Shown here one piece after another: positions 8,789 to 20,162 of a DNA stretch of 64,000 nucleotides. Position numbers and translations under genes: made by a program. The stretch is taken from NCBI RefSeq assembly GCF_036250695.1, contig NZ_CP109427.1, forward strand, positions 6,324,001-6,388,000, written 5' to 3'. The notes under the pieces are model-generated. The model was not told the origin of the DNA, searched no databases, and saw only the letters and a program-made list of their open reading frames with translations. Each line of letters starts with the position of its first letter. Positions within the stretch are counted from its first letter, which is position 1. This DNA is from Streptomyces sp. NBC_01497 (GTDB lineage: Bacteria; Actinomycetota; Actinomycetes; Streptomycetales; Streptomycetaceae).

Positions 8789-11764
8789 TCACTTCGCGCG
8801 CGCTTTACGCGCGCTCGCCGGCGCCGCCCCCGCGGACGTGGCCTTCTTCGCGGCGGTCTTCTTCGCCGGGGCCTTGCGGGCCGGCGCCTTCCTCCCGGTC
8901 GTGGCCGCGTCGCTGACGCGCTCCGTGTCCAGGATGTCCCGGAGGAACTTGCCGGTGTGGCTGGTGGCGACGCCCGCCACCTGCTCGGGAGTGCCCTCGG
9001 CGACCACCAGGCCGCCGCCGTTGCCGCCCTCGGGGCCCATGTCGACCACCCAGTCCGCCGTCTTGATGACGTCCAGGTTGTGCTCGATCACGATCACCGT
9101 GTTGCCCTTGTCGACCAGGTTGGACAGGACGGTGATCAGCTTGCTGATGTCCTCGAAGTGCAGACCTGTCGTCGGCTCGTCCAGCACGTAGACCGTGCTG
9201 CCGGTGGAGCGCTTCTGCAGCTCGCTGGAGAGCTTCACACGCTGCGCCTCACCGCCCGACAGCGTCGGGGCGGGCTGACCCAGCCGCACATAGCCGAGGC
9301 CCACCTCGTTGAGCGTCTTGAGGTGACGCGAGATCGTCGGGACGGCACCGAAGAACTCCAGCGCCTCCTCGATCGGCATGTCCAGCACCTCGGCGATGTT
9401 CTTGCCCTTGTAGTGGACCTCCAGCGTCTCCCGGTTGTAGCGGGCGCCGTGGCACACCTCGCAGGGCACGTACACGTCCGGCAGGAAGTTCATCTCGATC
9501 TTGATGGTGCCGTCGCCCGCGCAGTTCTCGCAGCGACCGCCCTTCACGTTGAACGAGAAGCGCCCCTGGAGGTAGCCGCGGACCTTCGCCTCGGTCGTCT
9601 CCGCGAACAGCTTGCGGACATGGTCGAACACACCGGTGTACGTCGCCGGGTTGGAGCGGGGCGTGCGACCGATGGGCGACTGGTCGACGTGCACGACCTT
9701 GTCGACGAGATCGTCCCCGTCGACGCGGGTGTGCCGTCCCGGTACCGACTTCGCGCCGTTCAGCTCGCGGGCCAGGTGCGTGTACAGGATGTCGTTGACC
9801 AGGGTCGACTTGCCGGACCCCGAGACGCCGGTGACGGCCGTGAGCACGCCCAGCGGGAACGACACGTCGATGTCCTGCAGGTTGTTCTCCCGCGCGCCGT
9901 GCACGGTCAGACGCCGCGCGGGGTCGACGGGGCGCCGGATCTCGGGTGTCGCGATGGAGCGCTTGCCCACCAGGTACTGGCCGGTCAACGACTCCTCGTT
10001 GGCCAGCAGTTCCTTCACGGTGCCCGAGTGGACGACCTTGCCGCCGTGCTCACCGGCGCCCGGGCCGATGTCCACGACCCAGTCCGCGACCTTGATCGTG
10101 TCCTCGTCGTGCTCGACCACGATCAGGGTGTTGCCCATGTCCCGCAGCCGCACCAGCGTCTCGATCAGCCGGTGGTTGTCGCGCTGGTGCAGGCCGATGG
10201 ACGGCTCGTCCAGTACGTAGAGCACGCCGACGAGGCCCGAACCGATCTGCGTCGCGAGTCGGATGCGCTGCGCCTCGCCGCCGGACAGTGTGCCCGCGGC
10301 GCGGTTCAGCGACAGGTAGTCGAGGCCGACGTCGACCAGGAACCGCAGCCGCTCGTTGACCTCCTTGAGCACCCGCTCGGCGATCTTCTTGTCGCGCGCG
10401 TTCAGCGTGAGCTGGCCCAGGAACTCCGCGCAGTCGCTGATCGACATCGCGGCCACGTCGGCGATGGACTTCTCCATCACCGTGACCGCGAGCACGATCG
10501 GCTTGAGGCGCGTGCCCTCGCAGGTCGGGCAGGGCACCTCGCGCATGTACCCCTCGAAGCGTTCCCTGCTGGTGTCGCTCTCCGCCTCCTGGTGGCGCCG
10601 CTTCACATACGAGACGGCGCCCTCGAAGGACGGTGTCACATAGGCGCGCTCGCGCCCGTAGCGGTTGCGGTAGCGGACCTCGACCTGGGTCTTGTGGCCG
10701 TACAGCAGGGCCTTCTTGGCCCGCTGCGGCAGCCCCGCCCAGGGGATGTCCGTACGGAAGCCCAGCGCGTCCGCGAGGCCCTTGATCATCCGGCCGAAGT
10801 ACTCCCGCGTGTGCCCGTGCGACCACGGGTGGATCGCGCCCTCGTCCAGCGACTTGTCCTCGTCGGGGATGATCAGCTCTGGGTCGACCTCCATCCGCGT
10901 ACCGATGCCGGTGCATTCGGGGCAGGCGCCGAACGGCGAGTTGAAGGAGAAGGAGCGCGGCTCCAGCTCCTCGAACGAGAGGTCGTCGTAGGGGCAGTAC
11001 AGGTGCTCCGAGTACATCCGCTCACGCTCGGGGTCGTCCTCGGGGAGGTCGACGAAGTCGAGCACGACCATCCCGCCGGACAGCCCGAGGGCGGTCTCCA
11101 CCGAGTCGGTCAGCCGGCGCTTGGCGGAGTCCTTCACGGTCAGGCGGTCGACGACCACCTCGATCGTGTGCTTCTCCTGCTTCTTCAGCTTGGGCGGGTC
11201 GGTCAGCTGGATCGTGGCGCCGTCGACGCGTGCCCGGCTGTAGCCCTTTGTCTGGAGGTCGGAGAACAGGTCGACGAATTCGCCCTTGCGCTCGCGCACC
11301 AGCGGCGAGAGGACCTGGAACCTGCTGCCCTCGGGCAGCTCCAAGACCTTGTCGACGATCGCCTGCGGCGACTGCCGGGTGATCGGCCTGCCGCACTGCG
11401 GGCAGTGCGGCTTGCCGATGCGCGCGAACAGCAGGCGGAGGTAGTCGTAGACCTCGGTGATCGTGCCGACCGTCGAGCGCGGGTTGCGCGAGGTCGACTT
11501 CTGGTCGATCGAGACGGCCGGGGAGAGGCCCTCGATGAAGTCGACGTCCGGCTTGTCCATCTGACCGAGGAACTGCCGGGCGTAGGAGGACAGCGACTCC
11601 ACGTAACGGCGCTGCCCCTCCGCGAAGATCGTGTCGAACGCGAGGGAGGACTTGCCCGACCCGGAGAGACCGGTGAAGACGATGAGTGAATCGCGGGGCA
11701 GGTCCAGCGAGACATTGCGGAGATTGTGCTCGCGAGCGCCACGGACGATGAGACGGTCGGCCAC
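8789..11764 (-). CDS. uvrA: UvrABC excinuclease subunit A
   Basis: UvrA is the damage-sensing ABC ATPase of nucleotide excision repair. Two complete nucleotide-binding modules are visible: Walker [14 protein letters not shown] in the first and [13 protein letters not shown] in the second, each with an LSGGEAQR signature ([13 protein letters not shown] and [13 protein letters not shown]). Zinc-finger cysteine pairs occur in CPQCGRP, CPECTG and CENCAGDG. The length of 991 residues is slightly above the usual 940-970 because of a lysine/alanine-rich C-terminal tail (last 40 residues), common in actinomycetes and possibly DNA-binding. I chose GTG 11764 since the protein then begins [15 protein letters not shown] as in the family, with AAAGGTG upstream; longer in-frame starts run through unconserved sequence. 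Confidence 0.97.
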   Translation of the reverse strand: MADRLIVRGAREHNLRNVSLDLPRDSLIVFTGLSGSGKSSLAFDTIFAEGQRRYVESLSSYARQFLGQMDKPDVDFIEGLSPAVSIDQKSTSRNPRSTVGTITEVYDYLRLLFARIGKPHCPQCGRPITRQSPQAIVDKVLELPEGSRFQVLSPLVRERKGEFVDLFSDLQTKGYSRARVDGATIQLTDPPKLKKQEKHTIEVVVDRLTVKDSAKRRLTDSVETALGLSGGMVVLDFVDLPEDDPERERMYSEHLYCPYDDLSFEELEPRSFSFNSPFGACPECTGIGTRMEVDPELIIPDEDKSLDEGAIHPWSHGHTREYFGRMIKGLADALGFRTDIPWAGLPQRAKKALLYGHKTQVEVRYRNRYGRERAYVTPSFEGAVSYVKRRHQEAESDTSRERFEGYMREVPCPTCEGTRLKPIVLAVTVMEKSIADVAAMSISDCAEFLGQLTLNARDKKIAERVLKEVNERLRFLVDVGLDYLSLNRAAGTLSGGEAQRIRLATQIGSGLVGVLYVLDEPSIGLHQRDNHRLIETLVRLRDMGNTLIVVEHDEDTIKVADWVVDIGPGAGEHGGKVVHSGTVKELLANEESLTGQYLVGKRSIATPEIRRPVDPARRLTVHGARENNLQDIDVSFPLGVLTAVTGVSGSGKSTLVNDILYTHLARELNGAKSVPGRHTRVDGDDLVDKVVHVDQSPIGRTPRSNPATYTGVFDHVRKLFAETTEAKVRGYLQGRFSFNVKGGRCENCAGDGTIKIEMNFLPDVYVPCEVCHGARYNRETLEVHYKGKNIAEVLDMPIEEALEFFGAVPTISRHLKTLNEVGLGYVRLGQPAPTLSGGEAQRVKLSSELQKRSTGSTVYVLDEPTTGLHFEDISKLITVLSNLVDKGNTVIVIEHNLDVIKTADWVVDMGPEGGNGGGLVVAEGTPEQVAGVATSHTGKFLRDILDTERVSDAATTGRKAPARKAPAKKTAAKKATSAGAAPASARKARAK

Positions 11765-11982
11765 GCCGGTCCGCACCTTTCGTTGGGGGGATGCAGGGGC
11801 GGAGCCCCCTCGGCGGAATGCCGGGGGCCGCCAGAGCGATGGACTGCTGTACGGGGTGTACGGGGTGCACGGACGCATCCGCACGGAGGCGTCGATACGG
11901 GCATCGGTACGGGGGCACCCGTGCGGCTGTGCATGAGGTGCACATACCAGGATGCCTCTTCCGCTGCCGTAACCGAGCTTAT

Positions 11983-11996
11983 AGCACGCGCATTCG
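11983..11996 (-). promoter_or_regulatory. Degenerate LexA/SOS-box-like palindrome upstream of uvrA
   Basis: On the minus strand CGAAT-GCGC-GTGCT resembles the Gram-positive SOS box CGAAC-N4-GTTCG, with mismatches at three positions. It abuts the candidate uvrA -10. The match is weak and offered only as a candidate. Confidence 0.3.
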
Positions 11997-12054
11997 ATTT
12001 AAGCGGGACTTCCGTCCTCTTCACCCGAACGGGTGGCGCCCGTCACGTGCCCCG

Positions 12055-12060
12055 TAAGGT
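12055..12060 (+). promoter_or_regulatory. -10 element for leaderless MBL-hydrolase mRNA
   Basis: TAAGGT ends seven bases before ATG 12068, and no Shine-Dalgarno is present. Confidence 0.5.
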
Positions 12061-12067
12061 GGCGTCC

Positions 12068-12724
12068 ATGACCTACAGCGGAGCGGTGCAGGTCGGTGGG
12101 CCTGCCGACGTGCACGAGCTGCCCGACCTGATGATCTCGAAGATCGCGGTCGGCGCCATGAACAACAACGCCTACCTGCTGCGCTGCCGTGCCACCGACG
12201 CGCAACTGCTCATCGACGCGGCGGCCGAACCCGCGGCCCTTCTCGGCCTCATCGGCGAGGACGGCATCTCCGCCGTCGTCACCACGCACCGCCACGGCGA
12301 TCACTGGGCAGCGCTCGACGAGGTCGTCGGGGCCACCGGGGCACGCACGTACGCCGGACGCTACGACACCGAGGGCATCCCCGTGCCCACCGACGTACCG
12401 GTCGAGGACGGCGACGCCATCCGCTTCGGTGAGATCACGCTCACCGCGCGCCACCTGGTCGGCCACACACCGGGCTCCATCGCCCTGGTCTACGACGACC
12501 CGCACGGCCACCCGCACCTGTTCACGGGCGACTGCCTCTTCCCCGGCGGGGTCGGCAACACCCACCAGGACCCCGAGGCCTTCGCGAGCCTCCTGCACGA
12601 CGTCGAGGCCAAGCTGTTCGACCGGCTGCCGGACGAGACCTGGGTCTACCCCGGGCACGGCGACGACACCACGCTCGGTGACGAGCGGCCCCACCTGCCC
12701 GAGTGGCGCGAGCGCGGCTGGTGA
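12068..12724 (+). CDS. MBL-fold metallo-hydrolase (glyoxalase II-like)
   Basis: A 218-residue metallo-beta-lactamase-fold protein. The dinuclear metal site is complete: THRHGDHW (HxHxDH) near residue 77, GHTPGSI near 137, the bridging aspartate in FTGDCLFPGG near 158, and the last histidine in VYPGHGDDTTLGDERPHL near 195. That arrangement and the GHGDDT ending are typical of hydroxyacylglutathione-hydrolase-like proteins; actinomycetes use mycothiol, so a thioester of another thiol is possible. It is divergent from uvrA. An in-frame upstream extension exists but lacks conservation and the TAAGGT element supports ATG 12068. Confidence 0.88.
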   Translation: MTYSGAVQVGGPADVHELPDLMISKIAVGAMNNNAYLLRCRATDAQLLIDAAAEPAALLGLIGEDGISAVVTTHRHGDHWAALDEVVGATGARTYAGRYDTEGIPVPTDVPVEDGDAIRFGEITLTARHLVGHTPGSIALVYDDPHGHPHLFTGDCLFPGGVGNTHQDPEAFASLLHDVEAKLFDRLPDETWVYPGHGDDTTLGDERPHLPEWRERGW

Positions 12725-12884
12725 CAGGCCGCCCGGTGCCGCCCGGCCGCCGGGCGGCACCGGGCGGCGGGTCCCGCGCCGAGGGGGTCCGGAGGGGGCT
12801 GGGGCCGGTGCCGGGACGTCTGGTCCGTCCCGGTAACGTCGGGCTCGTACCACCCCTTCCGCCCCCCGTCCGTGGAGCACCCTG

Positions 12885-13388
12885 ATGTCCGGCCTTTCCG
12901 CACGCTTCGCCAACCGCCGCGCCGTGCTCAAGGGCGCCGCGCTCGCGGGCGCCACCGCTCTCGGCGCCGCCGCCTGCGGGCCCGGTGGCAAGGCGGCGGC
13001 GAGCCCCACCCCGACGGCGCCCGTCGACCTCGGTTCGCCCGACGACGTGCCGGTGGGCGGCGCCCGGCTCTACCGCGACGACAAGGTCGTCGTGTACTGC
13101 CCCTCCAAAGGCCGGTACAAGGGCTTCAGCGCCGTCTGCACCCACCAGGGGTGCGTTTTGACCGAGGTCGTCAGGACGACGGGCGAGTGCGCGTGCCACG
13201 GCAGCCGGTTCGACGTCACCACGGGCAAGGTCGTCCAGGGTCCCGCGAGCTCGCCGCTGCCCCCCGTACCCGTGCGGGCCGAGGGCGGCAGGCTCGTCGC
13301 CGGCCCGGACACCGCGCCGGGCAAGGCCGAGGGGACGCGCGGCAGCGCCGCGGGGGCACCCGGCGGGGCCGCCGGCACCGCGGCCTGA
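12885..13388 (+). CDS. Rieske [2Fe-2S] protein, predicted Tat-exported lipoprotein
   Basis: A 167-residue protein with a twin-arginine-like signal (NRRAVLKGAALAG) and a lipobox ending in GAAAC near residue 30, so export by Tat and lipid anchoring on the outer membrane face are likely. The Rieske cluster motifs CTHQGC near residue 86 and CHGSRFD near 105 are intact (CxH...CxxH). A proline/threonine linker follows the lipobox and an alanine/glycine-rich tail of about 30 residues ends the protein. It resembles the soluble domain of QcrA but has no multi-pass anchor and no cytochrome b or c1 neighbours, so its electron-transfer partner is unknown. GGAG just upstream supports the ATG. Confidence 0.9.
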   Translation: MSGLSARFANRRAVLKGAALAGATALGAAACGPGGKAAASPTPTAPVDLGSPDDVPVGGARLYRDDKVVVYCPSKGRYKGFSAVCTHQGCVLTEVVRTTGECACHGSRFDVTTGKVVQGPASSPLPPVPVRAEGGRLVAGPDTAPGKAEGTRGSAAGAPGGAAGTAA

Positions 13389-13450
13389 GCCGGTCGCGGT
13401 CCGCCCTGATCACACGCCGGGCTCGGAGCCTGACTGTCCGTCCCCGCCAG

Positions 13451-13456
13451 TAGGGT
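13451..13456 (+). promoter_or_regulatory. -10 element for leaderless uvrC mRNA
   Basis: TAGGGT ends six bases before ATG 13463. It would drive the uvrC-rapZ-yvcK-whiA operon. Confidence 0.5.
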
Positions 13457-13462
13457 GGCAGT

Positions 13463-15754
13463 ATGGCCGACCCCTCCAGCTACCGCCCCAAGCCGGGAGA
13501 GATCCCCGACTCGCCGGGGGTCTACAAGTTCCGTGACGACCACCGCCGGGTGATCTACGTCGGCAAGGCGAAAAGCCTGCGCCAGCGCCTCGCCAACTAC
13601 TTCCAGGACCTGTCGGGGCTGCATCCGCGCACGCGCACGATGGTCACCACGGCCGCCTCCGTGGAGTGGACGATCGTGTCGACCGAGGTCGAGGCGCTCC
13701 AGCTCGAATACTCCTGGATCAAGGAGTACGACCCCCGGTTCAACGTCAAGTACCGCGACGACAAGAGCTACCCGTACCTCGCGGTGACGCTCAACGAGGA
13801 GTTTCCCCGCGTGCAGGTCATGCGCGGCGCCAAGCGCAAGGGTGTGCGCTACTTCGGCCCGTACGGCCACGCGTGGGCGATCCGCGAGACCGTCGACCTG
13901 ATGCTGCGCGTCTTTCCCGTGCGGACGTGCTCCGCCGGGGTGTTCAAGAACGCGGCCCGCACCGGCCGCCCCTGCCTCCTCGGTTACATCGGCAAGTGCT
14001 CGGCGCCCTGCGTCGGCCGGGTCACCCCCGAGGAGCACCGCGAACTCGCCGAGGAGTTCTGCGACTTCATGGCGGGCCGGACCGGCGCCTACCTGCGCCG
14101 CCTGGAGCGGGAGATGGCCGAGGCGGCGGAGGAGATGGAGTACGAGCGCGCGGCACGCCTGCGTGACGACATAGGCGCCCTGACGCGTGCCATGGAGAAG
14201 AACGCGGTGGTGCTGGCCGATGCCACCGACGCGGACCTCATCGCCGTCGCCGAGGACGAACTGGAGGCGGCCGTGCAGATCTTCCACGTGCGCGGCGGAC
14301 GCGTGCGCGGGCAGCGCGGCTGGGTCACCGACAAGGTCGAGGCCGTGGGGACCGGGGAACTGGTCGAGCACGCGCTCCAGCAGCTCTACGGGGAGGAGCG
14401 CGGCGACGCCGTGCCCAAGGAGGTGCTGGTCCCCGCGCTGCCCGGCGACGACGAGGCCGGCGCGGCAGCCGTCGCGCAGTGGCTCAGCGAACGGCGCGGT
14501 TCCCTGGTCTCGCTCCGCATCCCGCAGCGCGGTGACAAGAAGGACCTGATGGAGACGGTCGCACGCAACGCGCAGCAGGCCCTCGGCCTGCACAAGACCA
14601 AGCGGGCCAGCGACCTGACCACCCGCTCGCGCGCCCTGGAGGAGATCGCCGCGGCGCTCGGCCTGGACAGCGCCCCGCTGCGCATCGAGTGCTTCGACAT
14701 CTCGCACTTCCAGGGCGACGACGTCGTGGCGTCCATGGTCGTCTTCGAGGACGGACTGTCCCGCAAGGGCGAGTACCGCAGGTTCCAGATCAAGTCCTTC
14801 GCGGGCCAGGACGACGTCCGCTCGATGCACGAGGTGATCACCCGCCGCTTCCGCCGCTACCTCCAGGAGAAGGAGCGCACGGGCGAGTGGCCGGAGGGCC
14901 GCGAGGAGGCCCCGGAGCCCGCCAACGGCAGCGCCAACGGCAACGGCGAGGGCGGCGCCAACGGCGGGGGCGCCGGCACCGGTGCGGGCGAGGAGGCCGC
15001 GGGAGGCAGGCCGGACACGCGGGCCGCGCGCGGTCCCGAGCGTGTCATGGTCCGTGCCGGGACCGACCGGACGATGGAGCCCGTGACGCCCGGCGGCGCC
15101 TGGGGGGCCCCGGAGGCGGACGCCGACGACGGGAGCCCGGCCGTCACCCCGCCGCCCACCGCGACGGGGGGCGCCCTCTCGTTCGAGGCGGAACTCGCGG
15201 GCCTCAAGGACGACGAGGGCCGCCCGAAGCGGTTCGCCTACCCCCCGCAGCTCCTCGTCGTGGACGGCGGGCAGCCGCAGGTCGCGGCGGCCAAGCGGGC
15301 CCTGGACGAGCTGGGCATCGACGACGTCGCGGTGTGCGGCCTCGCCAAGCGGCTCGAAGAGGTCTGGCTGCCGGACGACGACGACCCGGTCGTCCTCCCG
15401 CGCTCCAGCGAGGGCCTCTACCTGCTCCAGCGCGTGCGCGACGAGGCGCACCGCTTCGCCATCACCTACCAGCGCGCGAAGCGGGCCAAGCGGATCAGGT
15501 CGGGCCCGCTGGACGACGTCCCCGGTCTGGGCGAGGCGAGGAAACAGATACTCGTCAAGCATTTCGGCTCGGTGAAGAGGCTCCGGCAGGCCACAATCGA
15601 GCAGATCTGCGAGGTTCCCGGCTTCGGCCGCAAGACGGCCGAGTCCGTGGTCGTGGCCCTCGCCAAGGCGGCCCCGGCCGCACCGGCCGTCAACACGGCC
15701 ACAGGAGAGATCATGGAAGACGACGGGGACAGCGGGGACAGCGGGCATGACTGA
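13463..15754 (+). CDS. uvrC: UvrABC excinuclease subunit C
   Basis: UvrC makes both incisions in nucleotide excision repair. In order it shows an N-terminal GIY-YIG nuclease (PGVYKFRD...[14 protein letters not shown], residues about 15-45), a UVR domain that contacts UvrB (about 205-240), the RNase H-like 5' nuclease domain ([21 protein letters not shown] near 410 and [11 protein letters not shown] near 600), and a tandem helix-hairpin-helix DNA-binding end ([13 protein letters not shown] and [12 protein letters not shown], about 685-740). At 763 residues it is well above the usual 600-650. The excess is a glycine/asparagine/alanine-rich segment at about residues 475-570 between two parts of the 5' nuclease domain. 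The stop overlaps the rapZ start by eight bases. Confidence 0.97.
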   Translation: MADPSSYRPKPGEIPDSPGVYKFRDDHRRVIYVGKAKSLRQRLANYFQDLSGLHPRTRTMVTTAASVEWTIVSTEVEALQLEYSWIKEYDPRFNVKYRDDKSYPYLAVTLNEEFPRVQVMRGAKRKGVRYFGPYGHAWAIRETVDLMLRVFPVRTCSAGVFKNAARTGRPCLLGYIGKCSAPCVGRVTPEEHRELAEEFCDFMAGRTGAYLRRLEREMAEAAEEMEYERAARLRDDIGALTRAMEKNAVVLADATDADLIAVAEDELEAAVQIFHVRGGRVRGQRGWVTDKVEAVGTGELVEHALQQLYGEERGDAVPKEVLVPALPGDDEAGAAAVAQWLSERRGSLVSLRIPQRGDKKDLMETVARNAQQALGLHKTKRASDLTTRSRALEEIAAALGLDSAPLRIECFDISHFQGDDVVASMVVFEDGLSRKGEYRRFQIKSFAGQDDVRSMHEVITRRFRRYLQEKERTGEWPEGREEAPEPANGSANGNGEGGANGGGAGTGAGEEAAGGRPDTRAARGPERVMVRAGTDRTMEPVTPGGAWGAPEADADDGSPAVTPPPTATGGALSFEAELAGLKDDEGRPKRFAYPPQLLVVDGGQPQVAAAKRALDELGIDDVAVCGLAKRLEEVWLPDDDDPVVLPRSSEGLYLLQRVRDEAHRFAITYQRAKRAKRIRSGPLDDVPGLGEARKQILVKHFGSVKRLRQATIEQICEVPGFGRKTAESVVVALAKAAPAAPAVNTATGEIMEDDGDSGDSGHD

Positions 15755-16751
15755 GGACGACCGGGACGACCTGGGCGACCGGCACAGCGAGCACCACCGG
15801 GACGGAGCAGGGCACATGGGCACGGTCGGCACACACACGGGCGGCGGGGGCGGCGAGGCCGTCCCGCCGGAAGGGGGCGGCCACGAGCCCGGCATCCCCG
15901 AACTGGTGATCATCTCCGGCATGTCGGGGGCGGGCCGCAGCACCGCCGCCAAATGCCTGGAGGACCTCGGCTGGTTCGTCGTGGACAACCTGCCGCCGGC
16001 GCTGATCCCGACGATGGTCGAGCTGGGCGCCCGTTCGCAGGGCAACGTGGCCCGCATCGCCGTCGTGGTCGACGTGCGCGGCCGGCGCTTCTTCGACAAC
16101 CTGCGCGATTCGCTGGCCGACCTGGAGGCCAAGGGCGTCACCCGCAGGATCGTCTTCCTGGAGTCCTCCGACGAGGCGCTGGTGCGCCGCTTCGAGTCCG
16201 TGCGCCGGCCGCACCCGCTGCAGGGCGACGGCCGCACGCTCGACGGCATCGTCGCCGAGCGGGACCTGCTGCGCGAGCTGCGCGGCGACGCGGACCTGGT
16301 GATCGACACCTCCAGCCTGAACGTGCACGAACTGCGCGCCAAGCTCGACGCCGGGTTCGCCGGTGAGGAGGAGCCCGAACTGCGGGCCACGGTCATGTCG
16401 TTCGGCTACAAGTACGGCCTGCCGGTCGACGCGGACCTGGTCGCGGACTGCCGCTTCCTGCCCAACCCGCACTGGGTGCCCGAACTGCGCCCGTACACCG
16501 GGCTCAACGAGGAGGTCGCGGGCTACGTCTTCAACCAGCCCGGGGCCAAGGAGTTCCTGGACCGCTACACGGAACTCCTCGAACTGGTGGCCTCCGGCTA
16601 CCGCCGGGAGGGCAAGCGCTACGTGACCATCGCCATCGGCTGCACCGGCGGCAAGCACCGCTCCGTCGCGATGTCCGAGCGGCTCTCCGCGCGCCTCGCC
16701 GACGCGGGCATCGAGACCGTCACCGTCCACCGCGACCTGGGGCGCGAGTGA
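15747..16751 (+). CDS. rapZ: RapZ-family nucleotide-binding protein (YvcJ-like)
   Basis: RapZ-family P-loop protein; the E. coli member is an RNA-binding adaptor for RNase E, whereas the actinomycete role is not established. The P-loop is GMSGAGRST (residues 58-66): the usual Walker A lysine is arginine 64. The following [15 protein letters not shown] and the C-terminal [15 protein letters not shown] motif are family hallmarks. The first 50 residues are acidic, histidine- and glycine-rich and unconserved. ATG 15747 overlaps uvrC; an internal ATG at 15816 has a better Shine-Dalgarno (GGAG, eight bases away) and would give 311 residues, nearer the usual 285, so the true start is uncertain. The 3' end overlaps the yvcK start. 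Confidence 0.95.
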   Translation: MTEDDRDDLGDRHSEHHRDGAGHMGTVGTHTGGGGGEAVPPEGGGHEPGIPELVIISGMSGAGRSTAAKCLEDLGWFVVDNLPPALIPTMVELGARSQGNVARIAVVVDVRGRRFFDNLRDSLADLEAKGVTRRIVFLESSDEALVRRFESVRRPHPLQGDGRTLDGIVAERDLLRELRGDADLVIDTSSLNVHELRAKLDAGFAGEEEPELRATVMSFGYKYGLPVDADLVADCRFLPNPHWVPELRPYTGLNEEVAGYVFNQPGAKEFLDRYTELLELVASGYRREGKRYVTIAIGCTGGKHRSVAMSERLSARLADAGIETVTVHRDLGRE

Positions 16752-17782
16752 CCGGCCGCACGTTCAGACTCCGCAGGCTGCGCACCGGCAACCCCGCGCC
16801 GTCCGCGCGCGGACGCGGCGCGCAGCCCAAGGTCGTCGCCCTCGGCGGGGGGCACGGCCTGTCCGCCTCGCTGACCTCGCTGCGCCGCATCACCGGCGAC
16901 CTCACGGCCGTCGTCACCGTCGCGGACGACGGCGGGTCCAGCGGCCGGCTCCGCGAGGAGCTCGGCGTGCTGCCTCCCGGCGACCTGCGCAAGGCGCTCG
17001 CCGCGCTGTGCGGTGACGACGAGTGGGGCCAGACGTGGTCCCATGTCATCCAGCACCGCTTCGAGTCCCAGGGCGACCTGCACGACCACGCCGTCGGCAA
17101 TCTGCTGATCGTCGCCCTGTGGGAACAACTGGGCGACCACGTCAAGGCACTGGACCTCGTCGGCAAGCTGCTCGGCGCGCACGGGCGCGTCCTGCCCATG
17201 TCCGCGGTGCCGCTGGAACTCCAGGCGCTCGTCAGGGGACACGACGCGACGCGCCCGGACGACATCGAGACCGTACGCGGCCAGGCGACGGTCGCGCTGA
17301 CTCGCGGCGAGGTCCAGTCCGTCCACCTCGTACCGGCCGATCCGCCCGCCGTACCGGAGGCCGTCCAGGCCGTGATGGACGCCGACTGGGTGGTTCTCGG
17401 CCCCGGATCCTGGTTCTCCTCCGTCATACCCCACCTGCTCGTGCCCGAGCTGCTGACGGCCCTGGTGGAGACCAGGGCGCGGCGGGTCCTCTCGCTGAAC
17501 CTCGCACCCCAACCCGGCGAAACAGAGGGCTTCTCACCGCAGCGTCATTTGGAGGTTTTGGCGCGACACGCCCCTAAACTCGCCCTGGACGTGGTGCTGG
17601 CCGACCGGGCCGCCGTGCCCGACAGTGAATCCCTCGCCGATGCCGCGAAACGCTTCGGTGCCGCCGTCGAGCTGGCCCCGGTCGCCGCGCGCGACAGCTT
17701 CGCGAAGCACGACCCGGAGCTGCTGGCCGCCGCGTACGACCGTATTTTTCGTATGCATGGAAGGATCGGCCCATGGCGATGA
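16748..17782 (+). CDS. yvcK: YvcK/CofD-like UDP-sugar-binding protein
   Basis: A 344-residue CofD-fold protein. [19 protein letters not shown] (about residue 27) and [30 protein letters not shown] (about 60-90) are the family's binding motifs; [11 protein letters not shown] near 116 is also conserved. In Bacillus YvcK (gluconeogenesis factor) and in mycobacteria CuvA, the protein binds UDP-GlcNAc-type sugars and links carbon metabolism to wall synthesis and cell shape. Its GTG start overlaps the rapZ stop as GTGA, and its last bases overlap whiA, so all three are translationally coupled. The N-terminal 20 residues are basic and unconserved. Confidence 0.94.
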   Translation: MTGRTFRLRRLRTGNPAPSARGRGAQPKVVALGGGHGLSASLTSLRRITGDLTAVVTVADDGGSSGRLREELGVLPPGDLRKALAALCGDDEWGQTWSHVIQHRFESQGDLHDHAVGNLLIVALWEQLGDHVKALDLVGKLLGAHGRVLPMSAVPLELQALVRGHDATRPDDIETVRGQATVALTRGEVQSVHLVPADPPAVPEAVQAVMDADWVVLGPGSWFSSVIPHLLVPELLTALVETRARRVLSLNLAPQPGETEGFSPQRHLEVLARHAPKLALDVVLADRAAVPDSESLADAAKRFGAAVELAPVAARDSFAKHDPELLAAAYDRIFRMHGRIGPWR

Positions 17783-18762
17783 CGCCAGCGGTGAAGGACG
17801 AGATCGCTCGGCTCCCGGTCACCCGGACGTGCTGCAGGAAGGCCGAGGTCTCGGCGATCCTCCGGTTCGCGGGCGGACTGCACCTGGTCAGCGGCCGCAT
17901 CGTGATCGAGGCGGAGCTCGACACCAGCATCGCGGCGCGCCGCCTGCGCAAGGACATCCTGGAGATCTTCGGGCACAACTCCGAGCTGGTCGTGATGGCG
18001 CCCGGCGGGCTGCGGCGCGGCAGCCGTTACGTCGTACGGGTGATCACGGGCGGCGATCAGCTGGCCCGGCAGACGGGCCTGGTGGACGGCCGGGGCCGGC
18101 CTATCCGGGGACTGCCGCCGCAGGTCGTCTCGGGGGCGACGTGCGACGCGGAGGCCGCGTGGCGGGGCGCGTTCCTCGCCCACGGCTCGCTGACGGAACC
18201 GGGCCGCTCCTCCTCGCTGGAGGTCACGTGCCCGGGACCGGAGGCGGCCCTGGCCCTGGTGGGCGCCGCGCGCCGGCTCCAGATCCCCGCCAAGGCCCGT
18301 GAGGTCCGGGGCGTCGACCGGGTGGTCGTGCGGGACGGCGACGCGATCGGGGCACTGCTGACGCGCCTCGGGGCGCACGAGTCGGTCCTCGCGTGGGAGG
18401 AGCGGCGGATGCGCCGCGAGGTCCGCGCGACGGCGAACCGGCTGGCGAACTTCGACGACGCGAACCTGCGCCGCTCCGCGCGGGCCGCCGTCGCGGCGGG
18501 GGCGCGGGTGCAGCGGGCGCTGGAGATCCTCGCCGACGAGGTGCCGGAGCACCTGGCGGCGGCGGGCCGCCTGCGCATGGAGCACAAGCAGGCGTCGCTG
18601 GAGGAGCTGGGCGCGCTCGCCGACCCGCCGCTGACGAAGGACGCGGTCGCGGGCCGTATCCGCCGTCTGCTGGCCATGGCCGACAAGCGGGCCCAGGACC
18701 TGGGCATCCCGGGGACGGACTCGGGCCTGAGCGAGGAGCTCGCGGACGGCCTGGCGGTCTGA
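17773..18762 (+). CDS. whiA: Sporulation regulator WhiA
   Basis: WhiA is the DNA-binding protein needed to start sporulation septation in Streptomyces aerial hyphae and is conserved in Gram-positives. The 329-residue sequence shows the LAGLIDADG-homing-endonuclease-like N-terminal domain (about 1-220; for example [31 protein letters not shown]) and a C-terminal helix-turn-helix ([29 protein letters not shown], about 275-305). Length and both domains are normal. ATG 17773 overlaps the end of yvcK by ten bases. Cotranscription with uvrC, rapZ and yvcK is a widespread arrangement in Gram-positive bacteria. Confidence 0.97.
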   Translation: MAMTPAVKDEIARLPVTRTCCRKAEVSAILRFAGGLHLVSGRIVIEAELDTSIAARRLRKDILEIFGHNSELVVMAPGGLRRGSRYVVRVITGGDQLARQTGLVDGRGRPIRGLPPQVVSGATCDAEAAWRGAFLAHGSLTEPGRSSSLEVTCPGPEAALALVGAARRLQIPAKAREVRGVDRVVVRDGDAIGALLTRLGAHESVLAWEERRMRREVRATANRLANFDDANLRRSARAAVAAGARVQRALEILADEVPEHLAAAGRLRMEHKQASLEELGALADPPLTKDAVAGRIRRLLAMADKRAQDLGIPGTDSGLSEELADGLAV

Positions 18763-20069
<1,307 letters not shown>

Positions 20070-20086
20070 TCCGTACGGCATGAGCC

Positions 20087-20126
20087 CAGGGCCCGGCCCG
20101 CGCATCGTCGCGGCGTACGGGCCCTG
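20087..20126 (+). terminator. Hairpin between gap and pgk
   Basis: CAGGGCCCG (20087-20095) pairs perfectly with CGGGCCCTG (20118-20126), with an inner CCGCG/CGCGG stem. It could terminate part of the gap transcript or act as a processing site, giving more gap than pgk mRNA. Confidence 0.55.
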
Positions 20127-20162
20127 TGGCCTGTCGGCAGCCTTGAGGAGGCCAGGAAACTG

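Larger units (their letters stand above)
11765..12067. other. uvrA / MBL-hydrolase divergent intergenic region
   Basis: This 303-base spacer carries divergent promoters. On the minus strand TATAAG (plus-strand CTTATA at 11978-11983) is a plausible uvrA -10, and a degenerate SOS-box-like palindrome adjoins it. Around 11850-11940 there are short GTGCAC and GGGGTG(T/C)AC repeats of unknown meaning. No gene is evident. Confidence 0.6.

Noticed and set aside
8957..11689. 910-codon open frame on the plus strand opposite uvrA
   Set aside because: It is an antisense shadow of a conserved, high-GC gene; its translation is an aspartate/valine/arginine-rich string with no domain.
13070..16396. 1108-codon open frame on the minus strand across the Rieske gene, uvrC and rapZ
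   Set aside because: Shadow of three confidently identified genes on the other strand; composition is non-protein-like.
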